Below are positions 24,460 through 35,039 of a DNA stretch of 64,000 bases, piece by piece. Every line of letters begins with the position of its first letter. Within the stretch, counting starts at the first letter, position 1. This DNA is from Fasciolopsis buskii (Eukaryota > Platyhelminthes > Trematoda > Plagiorchiida > Fasciolidae). Under the pieces are notes generated by a model, which saw nothing but the letters and a program-made list of their open reading frames with translations, had not been told where the DNA came from and did not search any database. Location: NCBI GenBank assembly GCA_008360955.1, contig LUCM01000778.1, positions 44,562-108,561 of the forward strand. The letters run 5' to 3'. A program made the position numbers and the translations under genes.

Positions 24460-25280
24460 AACCTTTGCTGAGGAAGTTCTGTACAATGCCTTCTTCCACA
24501 AGCTTGCGAGAACGGAACCGAATACTCGGCATCCTCCGCCGGGTTAAATGGTTCTTGGTACTCGGCTTATAGATGGCTAAACTGTGATTCCAAAACATTT
24601 AAGAACAGCATACGACGTGAACGGCTGTGTGGTCACCAATTTCTCTAACAGAGAAGTGGACTCGGCATCGCGGATGTATGGCCTTCTCCGAAGGGCATGT
24701 GAACTAAGCCGATGGGCTACGTAATCTTCAGATCGCCCTGTCTCATTGTGGACTAAATTATTTAGCCAAAGCCTTGGGGTAGGGTACCCTCAGCTAAATA
24801 TATACTTAGTCTTGGGTAACGGGGTGATGCCACCACACAGAGCAGTTGTGGATCCTGATGGATAGCCGATGACGGGGAGATGGAAAATGAAAAAAGTAAC
24901 ATGCCTGGTAAACTCTGTACGCCAATTCCTTATTTCCCCTTTTTCTCTTTCATTAATTTTCTTTCCTTTGATTCTAATGGCACATGATCCGCACTCAGAT
25001 TTGCGCAGATATACGTCGACTATGAAGTCAAACGACCACGAACATGGGACATTTGTCGAACATCGTTCACAGCCAACAGGCATCTTAAGTATCTAGTGCT
25101 AGAAACAGTTATTGATATCTGAAACACTAGTGAGATCTGAATTTAGGATTCGAGCAGTGTGATTCAGATAGCATCGTTTTCCTACACATTTACACTGAAG
25201 AAACAGCTGGAGCTGCAATATCGGGTTTTCCGACCATTAACCCTGCTCGAAGTCTTCTGGTTATTGTTGGTACCTCACAG
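24460..25280. other. Unassigned stretch
   Basis: No gene was recognised. The 97-codon minus-strand frame (25,083-24,790) and the overlapping plus-strand frame (24,869-25,096) show no domain. Confidence 0.4.
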
Positions 25281-25286
25281 CACCAT

Positions 25287-25990
25287 CTACTCTAAAGCGA
25301 AGAAGAAAACGAGTAGCGATAAAAGATCACCTGCATAACAATAAATTGAAAGATTTCGAATGTAAGAATGCCAGTGACTAGAACATTGGGCCATAACATC
25401 TATTGCCTCCAACCACCGCTTAGTGGGGTTTCGTGGACCCCAACGCGGTGGCCTAATTGCGCTTACAAGATCCAGTCCACCGGTTACCCTTCTCATATCA
25501 ACGACCGGCCAAGCCATCCCATCATCCAACCCCTACCAGCCTCGGAGAACGGCGTACGAGCTACTCACCCTGTGGGCGTGCACATGACATGACTCCGCCA
25601 CCTTAATCCATTCGCATTTAGTCCCTGTTTTGTAGATTGTGCCCTGGAACCCAATACCTTACGCCTAACCTCCAATTGTTTCGAATGAATTATCCCATCA
25701 TAATCTACCAATACTATGAGGATAACAGCGTCCAAACACCGAAAGTCTTCATAAATCTCATGCCTTCAACGGCCATATTTCCGACCCGTATAGCATGATC
25801 AACCTTATTATGGCCGTCCATGCGGATGCCATGAATCTCTAGCAGATGACAATGGAGCCTTTTATATGCGCGACATTACTTCAACCAATATGCGACCTAC
25901 ATTGGGAAGCAACTGCCTAAATAATTTAACCTGTCCGCTTCACCCAACTATTTCCCTGCAGGAATAAGATATGGCTTCGATACACTGCAG
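25287..25990 (-). mobile_element. RTE retrotransposon, copy E (C-terminal half, SR2-like)
   Basis: A minus-strand C-terminal fragment. The open frame 25,529-25,287 holds PPRWGPRNPTKRWLEAIDVM, then AQCSSHWHS, which is the conserved RTE/SR2 tail (WGPRDxxxxWLExLxDMAQxRxQW). Upstream, broken readings give LSVFGRCYPHSIGRL and, near 25,950, LNYLGSCF, matching LEAFDHRCLRSMARI and FTYLGSC of copy B. It resembles the schistosome SR2 consensus more closely than A-C do, so it belongs to a different RTE lineage. Confidence 0.8.
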
Positions 25991-26179
25991 TCGTATGACA
26001 GTATTTTACACTTCAAATGTGGAAGACTTACCAGATATGCCTACGCTAGCATTCTAAGTGTTGCAACCAACGTACAACTTAGAACGTTCTTCACACAGTA
26101 TTTTGTTCTCAGCCAGACAATTTCTTTTCTATGCATGCGTTATTGTCCCCCTGGTCTTACATAAGGATCTGGTGGTTTT

Positions 26180-28640
26180 CATCACTAATGACGAAGTTAG
26201 CCGGAATGGTGAAAGAATGCAACTCTGGCAATCACCACTGCTCGGGACGAATTCGTCTACTTAGTGAAGACTGAACGGCTCGTCGGAGGTCGATTTTCTA
26301 TCTTTGGCGATAGCGCCGACAACGAAAATCGTTTCATCCAGGCTTGTTCTGACCACAGACTGTTTCTGGTGAGCACCAATTTTTGTCATAACATGACACT
26401 CCGGCTAACCTGGTGCTTTCCTTCGCCTTCGTAGCGTTGGACTCAGATTGATCGTATTACTATCGACCACCAATGGCCTCAGTCAATCGACGATTGTCGA
26501 TCTTTCTGGACCACACATCTGTACTCAGACCATGGTTTGCTCCGAGCTCTCTTTTGTTTTCGCCCGGTCTGTGTTCACACCAACAAAAGAAGCCACTTGT
26601 CTGGCATGGCTGGTTCTCGGCGATATTTGCCGACTACAATTCTAATCGCAACACAATGCGGTTGTTATTTCAGCAAGATGCCCAGGGTCCGAGCTAACAC
26701 TGGGAGCAGATCAAAGAAGCTTTGTCCTTAGCGGCAACTGCCAGGCAGTGCTCCTTGCCACATAAACCTCAAAAACTATGGATATCCACTAGTTCAGCTG
26801 CACTACCAGAGGCTCGGAGATCCGTGCCCCCGGATGCAACATTCAATGAGGTGCGTAGATCTCAGACGTCAACTGAGCAGGAGCCTGAAAAAATGAAAGC
26901 GAGCAGTGATGGATAGGAAATGCATGGAAATGGTGAAAGCTGCGGCTATCCGATGTAGTGGCAATCTTCACCGATTGATTAGAAATGCTGGTCCTCGGGA
27001 GCCGAACGTGAGCGAGATGATTAAAGAACCCGATGGCACACTTTCAGAAACATTCTTTTGGCCCGTGGGGCGGAATAATCAGGAAGCAGCTCAGCTGGTC
27101 TACAGTCACAGTTGGCCTTCCAGTTATACCTGAAAGAGAACTAATAGAGGTGGATACCAGCCCTCTATTGAAAATGGACGTGATCAGGGAGATAGGTTTT
27201 CTTGAAAGGTGCGGGGCACATGGACTTTCGTCATCCTTCAAAATTGATGGAGAAGTGTTAACATCGGAGTTAACAACTTCTGGGATCACTCCGGGAAAGG
27301 GAAGAGATTTCGAGGGACTCGTGTGATCTAAACTGCTACTGGTTATTATTCTCCGCCGGTAATCTGGTACTCGCGAAGGATGTACGCGCGAGAACCGGTT
27401 TCTCTCCTGGACGGGGTTGCATTGACCAAATTTTCACTTTGTGGCAGATCTTAGGGTGTTACGTAGACCCAGGGCCTGTCTTTCTTGGTTTGAAAGGAGT
27501 GTTCGACTCAGTCGACCGTCAGTTTTTCGGCGTTGCCTCTCGTCGAAGGGTGTGCTGGGAAAATTCATTTCACTGATCCAATCTGTAGATGTAAACACCC
27601 GAAGCCGGGTTCTCGCTTATGGCGGTTTTTCACCCGAATTCGCCACGAAAAGCGGCGTATGTCAGTGTTGCCCTTTTTCACCTTTCCTTTCCAACGTTGT
27701 CTTTGAGATATTTATGGAGATAGCCTTATCCTCATGTTAAAAACGATGACATTGATATTTGATCAGACAGGGCTCTGTCTGACTTAAAACATGCGAACGA
27801 TGTCTTGCTACTGAAGCTACAGGTTTTTCCCGATCGTCTGAACGATAATGTAGGAATTTTTACTGTTTTGCACCTTCAGAGTGTAAAGAGCTGTTGGAGG
27901 ACTAGATTGGCTTAAAGCCCAACCTGGTTTTTGCAAGGGAGCGACTGGTTTGAGTAGACACATTTAGTTACTTGGACGGCTGTATCTCGCCTGGTGGTTG
28001 CATATCAGGAAAAGTATCTTCGTGCATACAGAAGTCCCGATTCGTATTTGCTAATTTGAGGCATCTGTGGCGTCGGCATGACATCTGCTTATCGACCAAA
28101 GGACGACGGCCGCAGTGAGCTCACCGTTGCTCTAGGGCTTCGAAATATGGCCTTTGAAAGCTGAAGATATGAGGAGATTTTCGGTGTTTAAGCAGGCTTG
28201 TTTTCGTTATGTTTGTAGAATATAATGGGAGAATTTTGTGAGTAACTGAGGAGTTAGGCGTAAGGTACTAGGTCTTAGGGCCCAATCTTTAGAACAGGCA
28301 CTGAATCAGAATAGGTTAAGGTGATTGGGACATGTTTTGTGCATGCTTACAGAACACCTGCCTCGTTGTACGCTGTTCTTCGAAGCAAGTAATGGTTGGA
28401 GGGTGGTTTGAGGTGGCCAGTCGACGGAATTGCCAAAAGGTCTGAAAACTTTAACCAATAGTCTGGCTCCTGTAGGTGCAGTTAGACTGTCGGGCTAAGA
28501 TCCACGGGGTCCCCCGAAGCAATGCTCAGGGACTGAGTGTCGGAGTCAGCGGTGTTCTTGCTATCGAAGCCGTTTTTCCTCTGTATATTTCTCCAACTAC
28601 TTTGTGATCGGTCTTTCATTATTCCACGTTCATTTCTTGT
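26180..28640 (+). mobile_element. RTE retrotransposon, copy F (endonuclease end to C-terminus)
   Basis: A long, decayed plus-strand copy. In order it shows: the endonuclease C-terminus (ACSDHRLFLVSTNF near 26,340; TQIDRITIDHQW near 26,445; SDHGL near 26,530); the linker (ATAIRCSGNLHRLI-like and NPV-type readings, 26,900-27,030); the RT N-terminus with ISSLSGI-type sequence; motif A as SVDR near 27,510; motif B decayed in the frame 27,441-27,740 (SGVCQCCPFSPFLSNVVFE); motif C as HAND instead of YADD (27,790-27,801); and the C-terminus with LNQNRLRWLGHVLCM near 28,300-28,345. The catalytic Asp pair is damaged and stops are frequent, so it is inactive. It is the most complete member of the lineage shared with E and G. 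Confidence 0.82.
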
Positions 28641-28689
28641 TTGAAGAGATGACACTGTGAAGTTGCAACCAAAACCAGATCACGTTAAT

Positions 28690-29760
28690 GGTTGCTCAAA
28701 TTGACCTGAAGTGAGACTCGCGTTAATTGTCCGTTCTCACAGTTTTTACGGTAACTTTAGGTTGGCGTTGTGCCTTGTCGTTCAGTGGATAGGTAACATG
28801 AGTCGGTGCCAGACTCAAATTGATCAATTTATCAACGAGCACCAGGGGCGTGGATCAATCGTGGATTGTCAGTCGCTCTGGTGCACAGTGGTGGACTTAG
28901 ATCATACTTTGCGCTATCCTCACTTTCGTTTGAGCCCAGTCTGCGGTCGCACAACCATGTTATCAACCTGTTCTGTGCGGCTGATTCTAGGTAATAATCA
29001 CCGATTTCGGTTGCAGACGTAAATTTCAACTTGGCTATCATCCAAATTCTCAGGATCCTAGAGAATATCGGGAATAGAAGGAAGAAGCTCTGGAGTCAGT
29101 GGCATCCACCGAACGTGACTCCAGGTAATGTGGGTCTCAGAAACGGTGAAAATCTTCGGCGTCAGTTGCTACGTTGGATGCTCGCAGATCCGTATCTTCG
29201 GATCGACGAGGTATGTCAACTGACCAGGAGCCTGAGAAATAAAAGCGAGCAGTGGTGGGTAAGTAAGTGTGGCGAAATAGAAGAGGCTTCGGCGTTTGGA
29301 AATAGGCACAATCTTTACTGACCTACGACAGCCAAGTATAAGCGAGGCGAAAAGTGGTCGGACGGAGCATCTCCTAGTGCACTTCTGGGAGCAGTTTAAT
29401 CACCCCATGGTCACGATAAATTTTCCAATTAAGACCGCAAATGGCCTATTGCAGGTAGATGCCACTCTCCCATCCGAAGTGGTTCATCAGGGAGATGGAT
29501 TTTGTTAAAAGACAAGGTAGTTGGACCAGATGGGCTGTTTTTGTACTTCTTGGTGGTGGCGAGGTGATAACACGGGAGTTAACTAAACTGCTGGGATCAA
29601 TTTGAACAAGAGAGCAAATTCCCAATGACTGATGAGAGTGGATGATTTTGCCCATTTACAGGAAAGTTGTTTGATACTCACGTGACAACCTAAGTGGTAT
29701 TTGTTTGGTTGAAATCTTCTACTTGCTCGCAGGCGTCACTGCACCGATTATCTAGTGCTC
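28690..29760 (+). mobile_element. RTE retrotransposon, copy G (endonuclease end to RT fingers)
   Basis: A second plus-strand copy of the same lineage, immediately after F. The frame 28,711-29,022 holds the endonuclease C-terminus (TQIDQFINEHQGRGSIVDCQ, then DLDHTL in place of the catalytic SDHA). The linker RSLRNKSEQWWVSKCGEIEE (from 29,229) aligns at the nucleotide level with 26,870-26,920 of copy F. The RT fingers follow (LLGSI, REQIPND, VPIYRK, GICLV) to about 29,760, where similarity stops. The palm and everything downstream are missing, unless the orphan 3' tail at 30.63 kb belongs to it. Confidence 0.78.
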
Positions 29761-29769
29761 GGGATGGAC

Positions 29770-30620
29770 ATATACCTAACGGTTGTGCCGTTTTCCGTCT
29801 TTGTCGGATTTCGCTTTCTTGTTGTTGGAATGTGAGTCAGATTTGTTGGAGCATAACCTAGTAAACGGTTTAAAACCATTTTCTTGATAGTTGGGGCTCG
29901 TAATTCGGTTTAATTTGTCGGTTTTGGGTCCGCAGGATCCTTGCAAACGTTTGTTATTCGCCTGAATCGCGTCGAGTTGGGACCAAAAACCAGAGCACAC
30001 TGGTGCAAGCCTGATGGACGTTAAAACTGATCAAACTGGCCTTACACATTTAAAATGTTATATGCTGTTACATGATTAGATGTCGCTTGATTTACTGGGA
30101 CAGTCGCTTGAGGAAGGATGGCAAAACGATGCTAAAATTGAGCATGCGTATATGACAGGCTGTAACTGCGTACACTGGACAAAACATTTGAGGTACCACA
30201 TGATGTTTGGCTGAAATTGGAGAGTCATTTGCATTGTGCTGCGTTGCACTAATTTTTGTAATGTTACCAGACAAGGAGTTTATATGCGTAATATTTTCGT
30301 TCGTTCGAGGTATTTGGTCATCAATGTTTGCCCGTATTTCTATATCTGAATGGGATGATCGCACGACCACTGCTTAGGTTGGGAAACTTTCGCTTTTTGT
30401 CGATTCCACGAATCACAGCCTATCCAGCTCAGCAGATGTCGGTAATGTTTTCCGAACGGTGTCTGTCGTGTTTGCACCTTCTCTTGGGTCAGAATGGTCG
30501 AAAAATATGCGTTTGTAGAGTTAGTATTCCGTGGGTTGGTTACTGCGGTGTACATTTTTATACTTGCTCCTGTAAGTCCACTTCATAACCACCTTGCATA
30601 CTCGTTCTTTCGGCTTCTAA
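29770..30620. other. Unassigned stretch
   Basis: No recognised element. Three minus-strand open frames (30,000-29,776; 30,370-30,092; 30,555-30,340) are polar and moderately coding-like but share no frame and match nothing I know. Confidence 0.35.
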
Positions 30621-30629
30621 TTGGGTAGG

Positions 30630-30705
30630 GTAGGCAAGGAGTCACTGTGGCTTGCCATGCTGTTTAACGCTGTGCTGACAGGATGATGACGGTGATGAGT
30701 GCTAC
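30630..30705 (+). mobile_element. Orphan RTE 3' tail
   Basis: The segment ggcttgcc(a)tgctgtttaacgc followed by gatgatgacggtgatgag aligns with the last 65-70 bases of RTE copy B (34,975-35,035), including the GATGGTGATG-type microsatellite. No coding part is attached directly. It is either a very short 5'-truncated insertion or the 3' end of copy G after an internal replacement. Confidence 0.7.
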
Positions 30706-30709
30706 GATA

Positions 30710-31790
30710 TTGCGGACACTTTTTCCTTTTTTAAAAACTTCGAAACCAAACACCTGCTTTTATATTGGTCAGTTTCGACCGTTGAGTGAGCTGTAAGGTT
30801 CACGTAGTTATGAGTTAAGAAGTAACTAATTTCCACGGTGGTAAGATCTTATGTTAATGAAACCGCTGGTCAGAACCACGTCATCCCAAAGAAAATTTAT
30901 CTTGCTTTTCGCTAGGCATAAATCTGGTAGGGAAACAGCTTCGACAGTGCAAAATGATCAACGCCGGTCTGTTGACAGCCAGTCATTGATGCTGGTAGAG
31001 CGCCTGAAATAAGGATGGTCAGTCCGGTACGGTAGTATAAAATTGTTTTCACATAGGTTTAAATTGGTTTGTAAATCGGCACAACTAGTCTTTGCACACG
31101 ATGATCACTGAATCACAGTTCAGTCATTATGGCTCGCCTTTGGTTGGCAGATACGGTGTTGTTCCAGCACTAAAGAATCGGGTGAATACTGACTGACCAA
31201 GCAATGTTCGTTCCAGCTGTACTGTGATTATGGTAGCAGCTGTCACAACGAGACCACACCTTGACATGGTGTGACGGCTTGCGTGCCTCCATGACCCAAC
31301 GAGCTATACAGGATGGCTTATCTCGAGCCGATGATCCGATCATGCCTGGAAGGTCAATGGGTAGAGGCCTGACGAAATAGTCTCCCGGTCCTCCAAGTTG
31401 GAGGTTGATATGGGTTAGCAGCTCAGCCGGAAAAACGAGTGGAAGAATAATTGATCCAAGTAGATGGGCTTCCACTCAGCTATGCCCTGCCGCCTTGCGG
31501 TCAGGCTCTTGTCAGAACCAAAGGCTTTGGTTGAGAACCCTAATCGTTCTTCTGCTTAGCGGCTGGACCCCCTAGCAGTACCCGTCCATTATTCCCCATG
31601 AGTTATACGCCTACAAATAATTCCATACTGCATCGGTCGTCGCGCCCATTAATTCGAGCGCAAGCGGGGTGGACAGTGATAAGTATGCTACTGCTTAGAG
31701 TTCCCTCTCTTTCATTTAACCTGTCGCTTCTGTATCCAACCCAAGCTCTTTGTCCCATCTGCCTACCCATAATCCCTCTATTGATAACAC
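30710..31790. other. Unassigned stretch, possibly 5' UTR of RTE copy B
   Basis: No gene was recognised. A 101-codon minus-strand frame (31,475-31,170) has no known domain. The right part, from about 31,570, may be the untranslated leader of copy B, but the element's 5' boundary cannot be set. Confidence 0.35.
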
Positions 31791-31799
31791 GCCCGATAC

Positions 31800-34700
31800 T
31801 CGTAACGGTTTATTGTCAAGTACTGTAGTAGGTGGTTTTCAGTCTGTTAGATCACATCTTCTTAAGCGTCGTCGGCCTCTGAATCTCGCTTCATTTAATG
31901 TACACACTTTAATGCAGGCTGGCCAACAGGCGTGTGTATCTTTGACAGTGGGCTCACTCTCGATTGATGTCTGCTGCGTGAGTGAAACACGAATTCAGGA
32001 TTCCAGTAGAGTAATTTAACTGAATGCGCCAAACGTCTCGTCAAGATATTCTCTTCGCGCTTCAGCAGCAGCAGCTCAAGCTGTGGATCAGCGTGGTGTA
32101 GGAATAGTCTTGAGTGAGAAAGCTGAAGCAGCCCTTCTAGACTGGATCCCAATCAACAGTCGCTTGTGCACCGTGAGACTGCAGGGATCAGTCGGCATTC
32201 GGAAGGATAGTAGTGTTGAGCGCAGTTTATTTGTTACCTCGGTATATGCTCCAACAGACTGCAGCACTGACATGGAGAAAGATGAGTTTTATGACGACCT
32301 CGTCCCACTTGTTCGAAAGAGCAAAGGCTCTGACATTGTAGTGGTGACAGGTGATTTTAATGCACAAGTTGGAAAACTTAGTGCATCGGAGTCCTGTTTA
32401 GGTGGGCGATGCGCCTTGCCTGCTCGGCGAACAGATAATGGAGAAAGACTTCTCCGATTCCATACAAATAATCACTTGTTCCTATCTAGTACGAATTTCC
32501 GACACGGTTCACGCCGCACAGCAGCATGGCGCTTTAAATCGACGAGTAGTCTGCGTTAGATCGACCGTGTTGCAGCAAGCTTCCGTTGGCGCGGTTCTGT
32601 CCAGAACTGTAGATCATACTGGAACACGTACGTCAAATCGGGCCATGCGATAGTTTTAGTGCAATTTTTGCTGCAGCTCAACGCTCATCGACTCAGGCCA
32701 CAAACCTGAATGGCTGTCGAACGTCTGTCTGATTCGGCCGTTCGCAAAAGCTACGAACAGAAACTATCCGAGGAACTAAAACTTCGACGAGCAGCAGTGT
32801 ACACGAGCATTGGAATCAAATTAAGCAGGCGATGCATTTGGCAGCAGTTTTCGCCTAAGGTCCTAGGTCCAACCTTCATCAAAGACACTGGATCTCGCAA
32901 GGGTCGCTGGGTCTAATGGAGCAAAAACGCGAGCTTCCTAACTGCAAGGAGATGAATAGGATGCATCGACAGCTGCAGCGTCAGTTGACCATAAGCCTTA
33001 GGAATGACCGCGAAAACTTGTGGGTTAAGGTAGTCGAAGAGATGAAAGTAGCGACTGCTTCAGGTAACAGTCAAAGACTGTTTAAGCTTAGACGCGACAG
33101 CGGTGGGCGGCGAACTTTGGCTAGTGAAGTCATGTGAGATGGGGCTGGAGAGCTCATCCATGGTAGACAGGAAAGACTGGACCGTTGGGCAAAGCATTTT
33201 GAGGATCAGTTTAGCTGGCCACAAGCTAACGTATTTAGTCCGACGTCTGGAGCTGTGAATCATTGGGAGGTGTCACTTGATCCCCCAACGGAATTTGAAG
33301 TGGAGTCGAATATTCGGCTTCTAAAGAGGGGAAAAGCAGCCGGTCCCGACGTCCTTCCCCCAGTTCGTTTCAAATTGGATGGGGAAGGTATGGTTAAGTC
33401 AATTACCTCTTTGCCTCAGGATATTTGGGACGAAGAGCGTATTCCGCTTTCGTGGAGCAAGTCATTGATTATACCCATCATCAAGAAGGGTACACAGAGT
33501 GACTGTGGCAATCATCGCGAGGTTAGTTTAATTCCGATAGTTAATAAAGTGTTAGCTTCGACACTGCGCGCCATTTTACACTAATTCGCGAGAGTAACAT
33601 CGGTGAACAGCAGGCCGGATTTCATCCAGGTCGAGGTTGCATCGACCAGATATTCACTCTTCGACAGATACTCGAAACGCACCACACACACCGGCGCCCT
33701 AGGATCGTAGTCTTCCTCGACATGAAAGGTGCTTTCGACTGCGTAGATCGACCAGCACCACTCAGTGCTCTCCACCGGAAGGGTATGCCAGCGAAGTTCA
33801 TGAACCTGTTGCGAGCATTGTATTTGCATACCTATGGTCGCGTGAGAGTATACGGTGAACTATCAAGTTCATTCGAAACGACTAGTGATGTTCGACAAGG
33901 GTGTCCCATCCCTCCATTCCTGGTCAACTTCGTCATGGACAAGGTGATGGAAGATGCTTTAGGAGATCTCCGGGATGTAGGAGTCGAACTGGTAAGTGGA
34001 GGGATGCTATGCGACCTTAATTACGCAGACGACGTTGTGTGCCTGTTCCAGTCTGCGGACCCTGCACAATGCGCGCTAGATAGATTGTCGAGATCCGTTG
34101 CTCGGTTTGGCATGTGCTTTCCACCTTCAAAGTAGTGGTGAGCTTGGTGCTGAGCGGAGAGGAACTAACTATTATGGACTGTTTCACCTACCTTGGTAGC
34201 TGCGTGTCGAACAACAGTAGCTCGGGAGTGGAGGTACATATGCGTATATCCAAGGCTCGGGCAGCTTACGCTGGACTGAAGCACTTGTGGCGTCGGCCTG
34301 ATATTTCACTGAAATTGAAAGGTCGTGTGTACTTTGCCGCAGTCCGTTCAGTTCCGTTGTACGGATGCGAGACATGGAGTGTGCTTGTGGGCGATGTTCG
34401 TCGGTTAGAGGCTTTCGACCATCGATGTTTACGTAGTATGGCTAGGATTGGATGGAGTGACCGGGTGAGTAATACTGAGGTTAGACATCTGGTATTGGGT
34501 GCCACTTCGAAGAATAGCTTGTTTCAGCATATGAAACTTAATAGACTGCGCTGGTTGGGTCACGTGTTGCGTCTGGCGAACACTCGTCTACCATACCGTG
34601 CCCTATTTTGTGTTCCTCCCAAGGAATGGAAGAAGCCATGTGGAGGACGACAGATGACGTGGCAACGTGGGATGAGAAAATGTACAGCGAACTTAGGTAA

Positions 34701-35035
34701 AGTAAGTGTCTCACGTCTTCGTGGTTGGGGTCCGAAATACTCGTCGATTTGCTGGCTGGAGGCACTTAAGGATATGACAGTGAACCGTAAACAGTGGCGA
34801 TCGTGTTAACATTTTCTACCGAATCAGAATGATTGAAAACACGTTAGTTTGTACAGTTAGACTGTGTTCCGTTTGTCGGCTACGGCAGTATTCTTATCTT
34901 TTCCCGCCTGTGTAAGTTCACTCCCTGTCCCCCTTAGATATTCGCTCTTCTTATAGAAACGTGTAACTCTGGAGAAAGGCAGCGGTCAGTGAGGCTTGCC
35001 TTGCTGTTTAACGCCGAATGATGGTGATGGTGAGC
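31800..35035 (+). mobile_element. RTE-clade (SR2-like) retrotransposon, copy B, most complete
   Basis: This copy holds every domain in order, in broken frames. The APE endonuclease starts at LNLASFNVHTL (about 31,880), followed by SETRIQ (31,981), SVYAPTD, GDFNAQVG (about 32,350) and SGHA (about 32,640), where family members have the catalytic SDHA, so this Asp is lost. The linker (32,710-33,137) is followed by RT fingers (33,255-33,584, GKAAGPDVLPP), motif A FLDMKGAFDCVD, motif B RQGCPIPPFLVNFVMD and motif C YADD (34,022-34,033). The 231-codon frame 34,114-34,809 is the thumb and C-terminal domain (FTYLGSC; LRWLGHVLRL; RLRGWGPKY). Stops interrupt at 32,018, 32,558, 32,707 and 32,914, among others. 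The frame changes at about 34,114-34,135, exactly as in A and C. The 3' UTR ends in a GATGGTGATG-type tail. The 5' end is uncertain. Confidence 0.93.
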
Positions 35036-35039
35036 AAAT

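Noticed and set aside
31170..31475. 101-codon minus-strand ORF before RTE copy B
   Set aside because: No known domain or splice sites, and it may be antisense to the RTE leader.
34266..34765. Minus-strand ORFs of 63-79 codons repeated identically in all three RTE copies
   Set aside because: They recur only because the RTE C-terminal coding region recurs. They are antisense shadows.
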